64,000 nt of DNA from contig CAMGYJ010000005.1 in assembly GCA_946122785.1 (NCBI GenBank), forward strand, positions 81,524,547-81,588,546, given 5' to 3'. Source of the stretch: Linum tenue. Lineage: Eukaryota; Streptophyta; Magnoliopsida; Malpighiales; Linaceae. Below the pieces are notes generated by a model, which saw only the letters and a program-made list of their open reading frames with translations, searched no databases and was not told where the DNA came from. The translations under genes and the position numbers were made by a program. Positions 20,967 through 32,169 of the stretch are shown piece by piece (positions within the stretch are counted from its first letter, which is position 1; the number at the start of each line of letters is the position of its first letter).

Positions 20967-20984
20967 GTGGGGTTGCCTCCCCAC
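20967..20984 (-). other. Post-coding hairpin of element B
   Basis: GTGGGG-AGGCAA-CCCCAC on the minus strand, identical in stem and loop to 4924-4941 of element A, and equally close behind the last ORF. Confidence 0.82.
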
Positions 20985-21028
20985 AAGCGTTTCTTTACCG
21001 TCTTTAGCTGGACACCTATGGTGGATGC

Positions 21029-21409
21029 TTAGAGAAAATTAGTAACAAGTGCCTCTAACAGAGGATCCACATCGCTCTTGTGGTACAACATCAAATGGTG
21101 GTCATGCACTCGGCGGGTGTGGCCACCAGCACATGTCAGCTTGACTTGACCATCCGGCAGGATGCACTCGAGTGAATACGCGGATGGCCAGGGTGGTCGT
21201 GGCTCAGTGGTCGGGACAATCTCATAGAGGTCTCCAGCTTTCTTTTGGCAGGATCGGCTACCTGTAGCTTTGGCCGCCACTCCTCCTTGAGCTTTTTTTT
21301 GGTAACGAAGTGGACGGGAGTGACAGCGAAGGAATGAGGGGAGAATCCTGCAAAACGGGAGACACAAAAGGATACACGACAGACTCATGCCCCTAGTGAG
21401 ATAAAGCAT
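21029..21409 (-). pseudogene. Element B tail ORF in the place of RT-RH-IN (left copy)
   Basis: About 110 codons follow the protease remnant and end 45 bp before the hairpin. The recognisable part has a basic KLKEEWRPKL stretch, then PTTEPRPPWPSAYSLE and ILPDGQVKLTCAGG, then RRVHDHHLMLYH. By eye the last 50 residues line up with the integrase C-terminus of element A (VFPHGAVEI then [14 protein letters not shown]), so it may be a diverged integrase tail left by a deletion. It could also be an unrelated ORF. Upstream codons in this copy are scrambled by a frameshift; the copy at 53191-53541 reads more cleanly. Confidence 0.55.
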
Positions 21410-21479
21410 GCACAGGCGAGATAGTAGTCAAATTATTAGCAATGGAAAATGTTATCTGCTCCTCACCATTTCTCAAAAC

Positions 21480-23920
21480 TTAGGTCCCATCATACACATT
21501 AATAAGAGCCTTGGCGATGGCCTGGAAAGGCCTTCCTAGTATAAGGGGCAATTCTGCGTCTTCATTGATGCCCAAGACAACAAAATCCACAGGATAAAAG
21601 AATCAGTCAACCTTAACTAGGAGGTCTTCCACTATGCCTCTAGGGTGAACTATGGATCGATAAGCTAATTGATGCTCATCCTAGTTGCACTTGGTTCACC
21701 TAGGCCTAGTTTCTTAAACAATTTATATGGTATAACATTGATACTAGCTAGCGCCTAGATCCGCCAATGACTCTTTACATGCAATTTACCAATACAGCAC
21801 GGGATAGTAAGACTACATGGGTCCTTTGCTTCTGCGGAAGCTTGTTATACAGAATGGCCGAAGACTCCTTGCTGAGCTCCACAATGGCCATCTCACTCAG
21901 CGTCTACTTCTTTGAGAGAATATCTTTCAGGAACTTAGCATACTTAGGCATATGAATAGTGCCTCTAAGAAGGGCACTCGAACATTCAACTTCTTAGCAT
22001 GGACATGAAGTTCTTGAACTCGGCCTCCAACCGATCTTTATGCATCCTGGGGGAAAAGGGAGCTTAGGCATGTATTCAACCACTATTGGCTGTGGCTTTG
22101 GGGCTCGAACCTCTGGCTCCTTTCCATCAATATGTCATTTTCCGGCTCTGTGGTGATCTGAGTCACCTTCTTTGCACTCTTCGGCGGTTCATCCTCAGTT
22201 AAAACCCCACTTCTCAACATGATGGTGGGGTGATGGGGGTTTACATACAACCTTGGCAAAGCTGTTTATGATTGAATCTTAGAGGCATTCTTATCATTTG
22301 GTAGATCCAAGTCCATGGCCTATTTCGGGTTCACTCGGAGCTTTGGCAACCCGTGCAACTCCTCCTTATGATTTATGGGGTTTGCCAGGGGTTGGCCAAG
22401 AAGTGTATCAGCGATCTGGAAGCAAGGGCATCTACCAGGTGGTGCCTGCTGGTGCCTCTGGTGCCTCTGGCTAGCTTCAATCTCCATGAATTTTCCCACA
22501 ACCACTTCCATAAATTGCACTAGTTTACTGAACTTCTGGGTACTGGTGCTGGCCAAGGTGGTCACTAGATCCCTTAGTTCGGACACGGGGTTGCCCGGGT
22601 TGGGACTAATAGAGATGCACCACACTGCTGGTACTACTGTTGTTGTGAGTGCTGTTGAAAAGTCTACCCTTGTCTAGGCTGATAAAATGGTATTGCTGTT
22701 GCTGCGGCATCTGGGCCCAGGTGGGGTTGGTATGGCTTCCTCTGGTTTTGAAAACCACCTGCAGGAGCTTGGAAGCCAGGTGGCTTGGGATTTGTTGTTG
22801 CCACTCCAGGAGAAATTAGGATGCTAGCTCCACCCCTCGTTGTATGTATTACTGTAGGTGTCGTTGCGCCGAGCATTATTAATGAAATTCAGTTACTCCT
22901 GCTGTGTCTTGGAATCCCGCATAGCTTGGCAGTCCTCCACCCTGTGATTGGTGCTCTCACACCACTGGCATACATCTCCTGCTGCTTCCTGTACCTGGAA
23001 CCATCCCATTAAGATCAATCACTACAACCAATTTAGAGGCAACCTGAACCAACTCAGATGACTGGGATTCCACAGTATGCACACCTTGGCTTGGTGCTCT
23101 CCTAGAACTCCTAGAAGACCCCCAATCATAGCCCTGCTTTGCCATTTAGTTAAATAGCTGGTTCAACTAGGGTGGCATCTTTGTCAGCATGTTCCCGCCA
23201 TAGACCGAGTCAATCAGCTGCTTGTCTTTAGGGAATAGAGTGTGGTAGAAGGTGCCCACCTTGAATGCGTCATTAAAACCATGATTGGGACACTTACGAG
23301 ACTAGTGTATCTCTCCAAGCATCCTTAATAGTTTCATCCTCCTCCTGAGCAAAATGTGTAATCTCCTTCTGCAGGTCTGCTGTCTTAGACGGAGGATGAT
23401 ACCCAGTCAGGAATTTGTTGGCCAGGTCAATGAATGTCGTGATTGACCCTGGGTCCCGGTTGTCCAGCCACATCTTGGCCGGTCCCTCCAAAGTGAAAGG
23501 AAATTAACGCAATCGAATAGCATCTTGAGGGACCTCATTAATCTTGATTCCATCAATCAGCTCGTGGAATCGTCATAGGTGCACTCGGGGGCACTCTCTT
23601 GTTTTCCCATTAAACACCACTGAACCTGGCAACATAGTGATAACAAGGTGCTCACCTCAAAAATTCGTTGGCAGCAACTTGAGGGTGTTGGATGGGGGAC
23701 CTCATGTTTGCCGCTCTAGCGGTCTAGTATTATCCCATGGAATGCTCCTCAGGGGCAGTCACCCAGTCAACATTGGGTTCACCCATTTCTTCCTCCTTGT
23801 TAATGTTCAATTGAGCTAAAGCTTCCTCCGCAGCCATTTGCGCCGTCAAAGATCTCTTAAAGTTGCTAAAGAACCTTCATCTTCTAATGGCAGTAGAACT
23901 CCCGATTGGCTACGGGTCAT
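21480..23920 (-). pseudogene. gag-pro: Element B gag-pro (left copy)
   Basis: Starts at ATG 23920 with the same MTRSQSG sequence and upstream GTGTGCAG as A. The Gag core (LEGPAKMWLDNRDPGSITTF) lies near 23400-23490, and a CCHC zinc knuckle homologous to A follows near 22900-22990. A proline/glutamine-rich C-terminus covers about 22700-22900, then the linker before protease (FKNFMSMLKKLNVRVPF; about 22000). The protease remnant (about 21750-21480) still shows ADLGAS, but a short insertion puts a stop right after this active-site motif. Many stops and frameshifts occur along the length. It would encode capsid, nucleocapsid and the aspartic protease that matures them. Confidence 0.82.
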
Positions 23921-24032
23921 GCACTACCTGCACACAAGCAGCAAAATTACCGTGAAGGCACACATGAGGAAGAGAGAGAATGCAGTAAAGAAAATGCTAA
24001 AGTAACAGAGTTTCACGTTTCTACAATACCTA

Positions 24033-24059
24033 GAGTCTCCGAAAACGGCGCCAAAAACT
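24033..24059 (-). other. Primer-binding site of element B, decayed
   Basis: On the minus strand TGGCGCCGTTTTCGGAGA follows the LTR end TGTCA plus AGTTTT. It keeps the first ten bases of the tRNA-Asp complement and then diverges. Confidence 0.8.
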
Positions 24060-24689
24060 TGACACGCTAAAACACAACACCAAACTGCGACCAAGTATAA
24101 TCACATAATGGAAATGCAAAATAGTGGGTAATTTTATTTTATCAGGCCGTGGTCTAGATCTAATGCCTAATCCGTGAACTTCTATTATCTAGCGGGACTG
24201 AGTGAAGGTGAATTAAAACCAAAACAGAAAGAAAGCAGCAAATTGTCTGGTTTTCTGAAGCAAGAGAAGATTCACTGTTGATTAAACTGCGGAAGATCCG
24301 ACAGTAGCTTGGAATCTGTTAAGCTCACCAAGTGCTCTCAGACAGACTTCCCGGCAGACGACTAGTATTCACCAAGATAGAACGCTGAGGCAATAAACAG
24401 AACTCCACAACTGGAATTGGATTCCAGTACAAAGCAGTGAATTACTGAATCTCGTACAATCAATTCACTCCTATTGATGGCAGAAACTCTAACAACCTAT
24501 TCAGATTCTATCTATCATAGGCTGAAGCAGAAATCAAGAGAAGTTGATCAGGATTCAATTGACTCAATAAACACACTTCAATCGACTAAAATCAATCAGT
24601 ATATCATCCCCATAATTTTAATTACAATCAAAATCCCTAACACATGGAACAAGGGTTCTTCATATCCAAGTGAGAGAAATATCTACTCC

Positions 24690-24733
<44 letters not shown>

Positions 24734-25522
24734 GAAAACATAAATCAAAGCATTCATACTCATAAAGATGGGAATAATATGCTCTGGGATGTTAATCTTC
24801 ACTTCTGGGGATGCAATATGGGCTTCAATGGTGAGAAATCCACTCCAAATAGCTCCTAGGGTTCGTCGTCGCACTTTCTCTCTCTAGAACACTGTTTTTG
24901 CTCCCAAAAGTTGAATCTCCTTCCTTTGGCTCGAATCTGCCTCTTCACCTCGATTTTGGGCTAAATAAGGGTAAGAATACGGGCGTTTTCCTCTCTGCCC
25001 GTATTTCGTCCAAACGCGCGTTTTGGATAAGTCGATGCGCAGAAATCCATGGTCGCGTCAAGTGAAATACTGCCAGTTTTTGGGAAAATATGGCCTTAAT
25101 TTTGTCCCGTCCAGCCCGTATTTTGTCTTTCCCGAAATCTTTAAAGACAGGCTTCGCAGTAAAAATACGGGCAATACACAAGGAAATACGACCGTAATTC
25201 AGGGAGGCATGCCCGTAAGAAGTTCTTACCAGAGCCATCACCAGGCTCGATATTAAAAATTTCGGCAGGAATTTGTGCATTACGGTCGTATTTATAGGGA
25301 AGGCTGCATGTATTTCTTTCTCATCTCCACTTTTGAGAGGCTTTTGAGCGACCAAAAGACCTTCGATTGACCCAAAACTTGCGTCTATGCCTCCCTTTAT
25401 TTGCTAGGACATGAAATATGACAAAATAACACAACCTAGCGTAAAATAGGCCACGACACCACAAATTTGAGCCAAAACGGTTAGACACAAGTGTGCAAAC
25501 ATGTGCAAATATGGTGCTATGA
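24060..25522 (-). repeat. Element B 5' LTR
   Basis: Runs from ATAGCACCAT at about 25520 to GCGTGTCA at 24060 on the minus strand, 1463 bp, without the hAT-like insertion seen in its partner. Its first two bases read TC rather than TG, a likely point mutation. Palindromic array at about 24965-25300, core at 24648-24693, (GA)n at 24690-24728. Numerous small differences from the 3' LTR indicate an old insertion. Confidence 0.9.
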
Positions 25523-26250
25523 AGAAACATGCAGCAAAGTTTACTAAACCCACCCACACTATAATTTGGACAATGTTCTCATTAGCCCAAGCAGAGTAGT
25601 AAGGAAAAGCAGAACGAGTGTACCCTGATCGTTGCTAGAATCCATGCAAACATGGCTAGTTTGCCGTGATTATTGGCAATTTTAACAAGAAATGAAATGG
25701 AAGATAAAGAGAGCAAGTGTATCTTCTCTTCAACCTAAGGAAACACCATTATAAGAATGGTAATTCTTGTGCTTAGAAATTTATCAGCTTGGTTGAGCCA
25801 TGACGAAACTCGTGGTTTGTTGTAAAAATATCCCCAAACCAAGTATCATATTTCGAAAGCAAGATTTATGCTAGGCAGATATGCGAAGACCGAGACAGAC
25901 CATAGTCGCATAAAATCCGTGTTGTCTATAAGACACACGCTACTTGTGCCTTTCATCATTCAACCCCTAGATTATTGTTTATGGTAGCAACACAATGATG
26001 ACTAGAGGCGAAGAGGATCCAAATGCAATAAATTTGAACTTGTGACACTCTTTCCCAAGGGACAATGGCTCTCTTAGAAGGCATAACATCAATATAACCT
26101 GAATGTATCGTGCTAAGAACTTCAAAACAAAATTCGTTTAACCACTCCAAGACCCCCACCTTATTTCGAACCATCCATAATGTATAGCATAGGTAGCATA
26201 CATGGAAAGAACCAAAAACATACAAACAAAGTATAACATTATAATTCCTA
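25523..26250 (-). mobile_element. Right half of remnant N: 3' spacer
   Basis: No ORF is evident. On the minus strand a PPT-like ATAGTGTGGGTGGGTTT lies at 25535-25555. Across element B the minus-strand sequence continues into 12341 and leftwards, consistent with B having landed in this spacer. The right boundary against E is not sharp. Confidence 0.45.
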
Positions 26251-27148
26251 CTATCAATTCACACAAAATGCACAAGTATAGTGGCACATGTAGAGGCCAC
26301 CATTCTTCAATCCGCGGATAAAATTGAAAACATCAAAATCTATAAGTAAAGGGTCATGGTCACTACAAAATCACTTACGTTCAATCTATGGTGCTCTATT
26401 TACCTAATAAGTATTTCCTCTCATAGAATCAAAGGTAGAATCAATTATCTCAAAGAAAGCATAATTGAACCATGAACATGCATAGATTGAATATGAGCAC
26501 GAGTTTAACAAGAATTATAAAATCAAACAAAACATGACTAGGGTTCCTCAAACCTAAGTGAAGGGAAGTTACTCCATAAAGAAGAGAAAGAATCAAAATA
26601 AGAAGATGAAAAACTTCACTGTGGTGATGAGATTCTTCTATCGAGCGGTAATCTCTACTCCTAAGCTTGACTCACAGGATCCAATGGAAAATAAATCCTC
26701 TAAAATAGCTCCAACGATATTCGCAAGTCACTTTCTCTCTCTAGGGTTTGTTACTTGGGTTTGGGGTCTAAAATCCCAGTTCTTCTCTTCAAAATTTGCA
26801 AAGACACATTTTTACCCGCAAAAAAGGCAATATCAAGGCCGTCACGTTGGGATTTCTTGTCATGACCTAAAGAAGTTGTTATGCCTCTCTGCCTCAATAT
26901 CACGCTCTTGGTCGTGACTTTGTCACAAAAGTCACCCCTGGACCGTGGCTTTGGGTCTACCTCCACTTTTCGTCACGTTTTGACCTCCAAACGTCGCAAA
27001 ACTCGCTCATAAACTTCCTCAAAGTGATAGGACCTCAAATAAAAAAAAACAAAACACAAAGCATAAAATGGGCAAAGAAAAGATCATTTCATGACAAATG
27101 AAAAATCAAGATACAAATTGCAAGACATGTATAATTGAGCATGTATCA
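26250..27148 (-). repeat. Element E LTR (3' LTR, minus strand; left end uncertain)
   Basis: The LTR start TGATACATGC is at 27148 and is preceded on the minus strand by a PPT (TTAAGTGTGGAGAGTT, 27149-27164). Inside are a palindrome-like cluster with GTCACG/CGTGAC motifs (26835-26955), a CTAGAGAGAGA stretch and the shared LTR core (26538-26580). The 3' end of the LTR on the left was not found; 26250 is only an estimate. Confidence 0.6.
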
Positions 27149-27370
27149 AACTCTCCACACTTAATCATTTTCTTGTCATCAAGCAAACCAAGTAGAATAC
27201 AAGATTTACTAAAGAAATTGGTTTGAAAACCAGTTTAGATGATCACATAAGGGCAAAAGTAAATAGTGAATCACAAGTAACCATCAATATCAGCACACAA
27301 AGCAGCATAGTAGAGAAACTAGCAACCACCACGTATGACATTCGAACACAACAAGTTTATTCCAATGGGT
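27149..27370 (-). mobile_element. Element E PPT and 3' spacer fragment
   Basis: Contains the PPT and then spacer blocks such as CCACCACGTATGACATTCG, which resembles spacer of A and B. It is cut by the copia element F at 27371. The rest of E is not found to the right of F. Confidence 0.6.
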
Positions 27371-27992
27371 TGCATGTAACGAGCGGCTTAACAAAATGGT
27401 GCGCCTTGGTAGCGAAACGGTGGGTACGACATTGTTCCTTGCAAACGACGACGCATTAAGATTTCGTCCTTCAAAGTCTTCGGCCCATAAGATAACATGC
27501 TCCTCGTGTAGTGCTCTTCTTACTTGTTCTCTCTCAAGAAATCCCGACAGCTTCCTCAAGCCTACTCCACAATCGTCACCGCCTCTACTGGACCTCATGA
27601 TGATCGAAGCTATGGCCTCCTCCATTAGAAAACGATCATCTTTTTTTTTCCTATAAATTGTGTACTCTTTCCTTTGTTTAGAACTTGGCAGTCTGTAGTA
27701 AGAGATAAAGCGAAGTGTCTCTTCTACCTTGGGTCCATTGTTAGCTTCAGTAGGTTAATTCACATTATCTGAAACTGGGTGAATTAAGCTTGAGAAGTTG
27801 GTTTGGGTTTCTCATTTGTTTAAAGGGCCAATTTGATTTGCTTGGGTTAGGGTGTATCTTGTTACTTGCTTGTAATTCTTACATTATCAATAAAACGTCA
27901 TTCTGTTTAAAAGTCCTCAATCGAGAACATTTCCAATAGGTTGACTGTCTCAATTGTTCAATTAGAGTCTTCCTACTCAACTTGATTTGACA
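27371..27992 (+). repeat. Element F 5' LTR
   Basis: TGCATGTAACGAGC to TTTGACA, 622 bp, matching 36581-37209 with scattered differences. The 5' end has lost about 3 bp relative to TGATGCACGTAACG of the 3' LTR. Confidence 0.92.
27652..27658 (+). promoter_or_regulatory. TATA box in element F 5' LTR
   Basis: TATAAAT, about 280 bp into the LTR, is conserved in the 3' LTR at 36868-36874. It is the likely retrotransposon promoter core. Confidence 0.65.
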
Positions 27993-27994
27993 AT

Positions 27995-28006
27995 TGGTAT
28001 CAGAGC
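27995..28006 (+). other. Primer-binding site, initiator tRNA-Met
   Basis: TGGTATCAGAGC begins two bases after the LTR. It is the complement of the 3' end of plant initiator tRNA-Met, the usual copia primer. Confidence 0.92.
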
Positions 28007-28050
28007 AGGCTCTTTGAAAGATTAACAATCTCTAAAGAGGAACTCTAGGG

Positions 28051-28225
28051 ATGACTGGATCCTCATCAGCCTTAGCCTCATACTCTGCAAGCACGAATCC
28101 ACCATGGTTTGATGAAACAGACTACACTGCCTGGAAGAAGAGGATGAGGATTTACCTTCGAGGTGTCGATGGTGATCTATGGACAATAGTCCGTAAAGGA
28201 CATATTCCATGGATGAAGATAAATG
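28051..28225 (+). pseudogene. gag: Element F gag, N-terminal part
   Basis: ATG 28051 opens a copia-type Gag start: a serine-rich leader, then PPWFDETDYTAWKKRMRIYL and DGDLWTIV, the usual beginning of the plant copia gag (UBN2/DUF4219-like). It is interrupted after about 58 codons by a 1.4-kb insertion. The right copy (60230-60408) has four more bases here and reads in frame up to the insertion. Confidence 0.85.
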
Positions 28226-29643
28226 ATAAGCTTCATAAACATACATGTATTTTGTGAATAAATTATTGATCTTTATGTATGTATGTATGTATGTATGTAT
28301 TTAAATTGCTCTAAATTAGTTCATATTGACCATGGAATGACCTTAGTGTCATTACCAAGACATGTAGTGACTTAACACAGATTGAAGCTAAGATTGTGAA
28401 CAAAACAAAGTGCAGTGGACGAATTCAGGAGTAGTGGCAAAGTGCGGACGTGCAGGGTCAAACGTCCAGCAGGAGGCCAAACCGATGAAGACCTAAATCA
28501 AATTGTTGTTGATTGGAATCTTCACTCAACTGTCAGCAGCCCTCACAAATCATTGGAATTGTATCAGCTTTCTTGAAGTGAGCAAATGGATTTGGTGGCT
28601 CACCAATAGATAAAAAGATGAAGAAAAATAAATGCAAGGAGAGAGACTTAAGCTGGCAGCAGCCTTCCCTTGGAAATGGGATCTGCAAGTGCCTTGTTTT
28701 GTGGGATAAAAATCTGTAGAAAATGAACTTAAAAGGAGCAACAACTAGGGGCTTGAGAGACACTTTTGGAGATTAGTTTATGACAGAAAAAACAAAACTG
28801 AGAGCTCACTTTGGCACACTTTGGAGTTGAGCATTTTGAAAAAAAGGAAGACTCTTGTAAATTGGGGATTAACTTCAACACTTAGTACTTTCTCTACTCC
28901 TTTGTTTAGGTAATTAGTTATGATGTTGAACATTAATATGTTTTTCTTTCTTTTCATCATGAACTGATCTCCCAATTGCTGGGGGAAACTTATGGATTTC
29001 ATTATCTAGCCTCGATGTTTTAATCACGACTTGTTTTTCCTCCATTTTCTATCATTTGAAATTGTTTAACGCTTTGTGTTGATTTGCCACCATCACAATA
29101 ATTTGTAGTTTTCTACCTCAATAACGAGATAGTGAAAACCTAGTAACCGAACACATTTCAGACAACATAATTGCCTATCAAAGCGATAGTGAATTAAATA
29201 GGAAATTATGCAGTCATATTAGGGATATCGTTCTTAAGGCTAATTAACTAATTTAGTTAACTACAATAGTAGAAATTGTTTTAATTAATTAGTATGTGGT
29301 AATTCTCGATAGAGATAGCTATCAACTTAGAGGTATCCCGACTGTAGAAATATGGATTAAATTGATTGATAAGGGTAATTAAATTTACTAAGGTAAAATA
29401 GTAAAATCTTGTGTTCCCCCCAAAACTCTCCAATATCAATTTCTCCAAAATAGTTGATTTATCGAGTTACTTAGTATGTGCGTATCTTTGCAAATCATCA
29501 CTTGCTTACAACCTTTGCAATTTCTGTAGTTTCTTGAACTAAATTTGTTAATTATTGAATTTCATCAATCCTCTAGAGAACGTCATTTTACTTACACTTT
29601 ATTACTTGTATGACACTGTGCCCTTGCAGTTTGGTCTCCACCA
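28226..29643. mobile_element. Unclassified 1.4-kb insertion within element F gag
   Basis: It is flanked by ATGAAGATAAATG (28213-28225) and ATGAAGAAAAATG (29644-29656), 12 of 13 identical, and the gag frame continues sensibly if one copy is removed. The interior is A/T-rich with a (TATG)n run at 28276-28303. LTR-like landmarks occur (a CTCCTTTGTTTAGG stretch, CAATTGCTGGGGGAAACTTATGG near 28974-28995). It may be an LTR fragment or solo LTR with imprecise ends; the long direct repeats would also fit a target-primed element. No protein is recognised in it. Confidence 0.6.
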
Positions 29644-30560
29644 ATGAAGAAAAATGGGAAGACGAGCAGAAGTTGTAATCTCAGCTAGACTCGAGGGTAA
29701 TGCACATCCTAGTTTTAGCTCCTTGCCCAGAAGAAAGGAGTCAAGTGTCTCAATGTGAAACTGCTAAAGAGATCTGGAGTCTCTTCAGACTACCCATGAA
29801 GGTACGTCAGAGGTAAAAGAAAGCATAATAGATGTTCTTTTAAATGAGTATAAATCCTTTGAAATGTGTTCTGAAGAGTCAATTTCTAGCATGTACAAAA
29901 AGTTTAATGATCTGATTAATAGACTAAAAGGCCTAGATAAACATTTGCTACTAAGGATCTTGTTAGAAAAATTTTACGAACTCTATCTCGAGAATGGTTG
30001 CCTAAAAGAACTGCTATAGAGGAAGCAAAGGATTTGAATGTTCTACTATCGAAAGACTGGTTGGTTATTTGCTAAGCCATGAAAAAGTAATTGTCCAAAT
30101 GAACAAGGAAGATAATAAACAAAAGAAAGTCATTGCTTTCAAAGCAAAAGAGTATGATAGTGAGTCTGAATATGACATGGGTGAAGAATTTGAGATAGAA
30201 TTTGCACTAGTAAGTAGCAAATTCCATCCAATGTTGAAAATAAAAAGGTATTTACAAGACAGAAGAGCTTACAATGATTCAAAACATTTTAATAATCTCT
30301 CTTATGAACATAGAAGATACAGGAACGGAATTGAAAAATTTCCTACTCGACAATATGATAGGAATGCTCCAAATAGATTCTACACTGAGAAAAGCTCTTA
30401 TAGGATGGTAGACAAACCAACTAAAGGACGAGAAAGGTTTAACAAGAAATTAATGAAGACCAGAGGTCTTCAAGTGAAAAAGATCTGACAATGTTCTTGA
30501 AGTGTGGAAAAACAGGACACATGAGGTCTAAGTGCCCCCTGAACTCCAAATCTCAAGAAA
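29644..30560 (+). pseudogene. gag: Element F gag, C-terminal part with zinc-knuckle remnant
   Basis: Copia Gag continues: SQCETAKEIWSLF, then THEGTSEVKE and a stretch ending LRTLSREWLPKRTAIEEAKD, then a charged tail (open frame 30069-30488). A knuckle remnant follows at about 30495-30540 (KCGKTGHMRSKCP); its first cysteine is lost and the frame is shifted. Stops are frequent. Confidence 0.82.
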
Positions 30561-30628
30561 AGGCTTTGGCTCCATCCTAGAGTGACTATAGATCAAAAGA
30601 CAATCTGGAAACAAAGAATCTTGCCTAT

Positions 30629-31063
30629 ATGGCATTTGCATCTAAAGGTGAAAGTGACACCTCCTCCTTGGTTAGTGATGATCAAGTTCTTCCATCAAGT
30701 TATCAGAATCCGGGAGAAAGTGAAACCATTTGGTACCTGGACAATGGATTCTCTCATTACATGACAGGTAGAAAAGAATTGTTTTCAACTTTAAAGTACA
30801 AGAAGCGAGATAAGGTAGTATTTGGGGATGATAGAGTAGGAATTATCTTAGGTAATGGCACTATTGGTAAAAGTTCATTCCCAATAATTAAAGATGTGTT
30901 GTTTGTTCAAGGCTTAAAACATAATTTGCTTTCTATTAGTCAGCTCCGTAGCTCTGAAAATAGGGTTATATTTGAAGGTTCTTCATGTAAGATCTTTAGA
31001 ATATGTGACAATAAGTTGCTTTTCAGTGGATCAAAGAAAAATAATATGTATGTTGTATACTAA
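30629..31063 (+). pseudogene. pol: Element F protease region
   Basis: Open frame of 144 codons with WYLDNGFSHYMTG, the copia aspartic-protease site. The usual D-S-G is D-N-G here (nt 30740-30748), so activity is doubtful. It continues into SFPIIKDVLFVQGLKHNLLS and the start of the GAG-pre-integrase region. The protease would normally process the copia polyprotein. Confidence 0.85.
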
Positions 31064-31099
31064 ACAGCCTAGAAACCTTTCATGAAACATGTTTTCAGG

Positions 31100-31990
31100 C
31101 TCTATACTATGATCTTGAATTATTATGGCATAGAAAACTAGGTCATATATTCTTATCAAAACTTTCAAAATTTTCTAAAATGAAATATGCTTGTGGCATT
31201 CTTCTTTTAAAAGAAAATCCTAAGTTTTTCTGTGATGTATGTGTTAGTGGTAAACTAGCTAAGAAAATTTTTAAATAAATAAGGGACATTACTACTACTC
31301 AAGCCTATGAACTGATTCATGTGGATCTCTTTGGTCCCACCAATGTGGTAAGTCTTGGTGGTAAGTCTTATGCTCTTGTATTAGGTAATGATTTCTCTCG
31401 TTTTACATGGGTTTATCTTTTGGCTACCAAAGATGAAGCATTTGATATGTTCAAAGCATTTGTGTCAAAGGTACTGAATGATTCAAAGAATGGAATCAAA
31501 TCAATACGAAGTGATAATGGAGGTGAGTTTATATCTGATCAATTTAATGCCTTATGTGATGATAAGGGAATTAATCACACATTTTCTGCACCTAGAACAC
31601 CACAACAAAATGGAGTGGTTGAAAGGAAAAATAGGACTATAATCTAAACTGCTAGAACTATGCTTCTGGAATATGGTACACCTAAATTTCTCTGGGGAGA
31701 AACTGTCATGACAACTATTTATACTATTAATCATGTGTTAATTAGGAAGAACTTGAACAAAACTCCATATGAAATCCTGAAACAAAAGACTCCTAATCTT
31801 GGATACTTCCATCCTTTTGGATACAAGTGTTACATACTAAATACTAAGGATTATTTGTATAAGTTTGATGCTAAAGATGAAAGGACTATCTTTCTTGGAT
31901 ATTCCATAAAAGGACAAGCATACAGAGTATAATCTGAAATAAAAAAGGATTGTAGGGTCAGTATTTGTTAAATTTGATGATTCTGGTTGC
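31100..31990 (+). pseudogene. pol: Element F integrase
   Basis: The zinc region lies about 31130-31275 (HRKLGH ... CDVCVSGK). The catalytic triad is visible: Asp at 31324 (VDLFGPT), Asp at 31513 (RSDNGGEF) and Glu at 31621 (NGVVERKNRT), with the usual 35 residues between the last two. A TAA follows at 31645-31647, where the family normally has Gln, and another stop lies near 31930. The frame is otherwise well kept. Confidence 0.87.
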
Positions 31991-32169
31991 TCCTAGAAAG
32001 TGAATGCAGAGAATATGGAGTTTATGTTCCCCATCTTGAATGAAGAAGTTAACAGTGTGCAAGGGAATGCTTCATCAGTAAAAATAAAGGAAGATGAAAT
32101 CATGTCAACTGATAAAGACATCCTAAAAGAAGAAAGAAATGCTACTACACACATAAAAAAAGGCATCCT

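Larger units (their letters stand above)
12342..25522 (-). mobile_element. Element B: gag-pro Ty3/gypsy element lacking RT, RNase H and integrase
   Basis: On the minus strand: 5' LTR (24060-25522), mutated tRNA-Asp primer site, gag, protease remnant, a short tail ORF, the post-pol hairpin, a spacer homologous to element A, a PPT and the 3' LTR (12342-14555). Removing three later insertions (hAT-like, solo LTR D, element C) leaves about 9.7 kb. Flanks are AAAAA (left) and AGAAA (right), a possible but imperfect 5-bp duplication. No RT, RNase H or integrase DNA is present between protease and the hairpin, nor any env-position ORF. This is a non-autonomous layout, or a large internal deletion. 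The LTRs differ at many sites, so it is older than element A. Confidence 0.85.
12790..31816 (+). repeat. Left copy of a 19-kb direct duplication
   Basis: Matches 44886-64000 throughout. The offset starts at 32096 and ends at 32184, so the left copy is 88 bp shorter overall, mostly through scattered single-base losses. The match begins abruptly at TGAATTGACTG inside the element B 3' LTR and runs to the window end, so the true right boundary is not seen. The spacing equals a unit of about 32.1 kb (12790-44885) repeated head to tail. Confidence 0.97.

Noticed and set aside
12342..25527. Perfect 5-bp target duplication for element B
   Set aside because: AAAAA against AGAAA is only four of five and lies in A-rich DNA, so not claimed.
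27396..27656. Open frames in the copia LTR (also 36439-36758)
   Set aside because: They lie upstream of the LTR TATA box and show no conservation as protein between the two LTRs.
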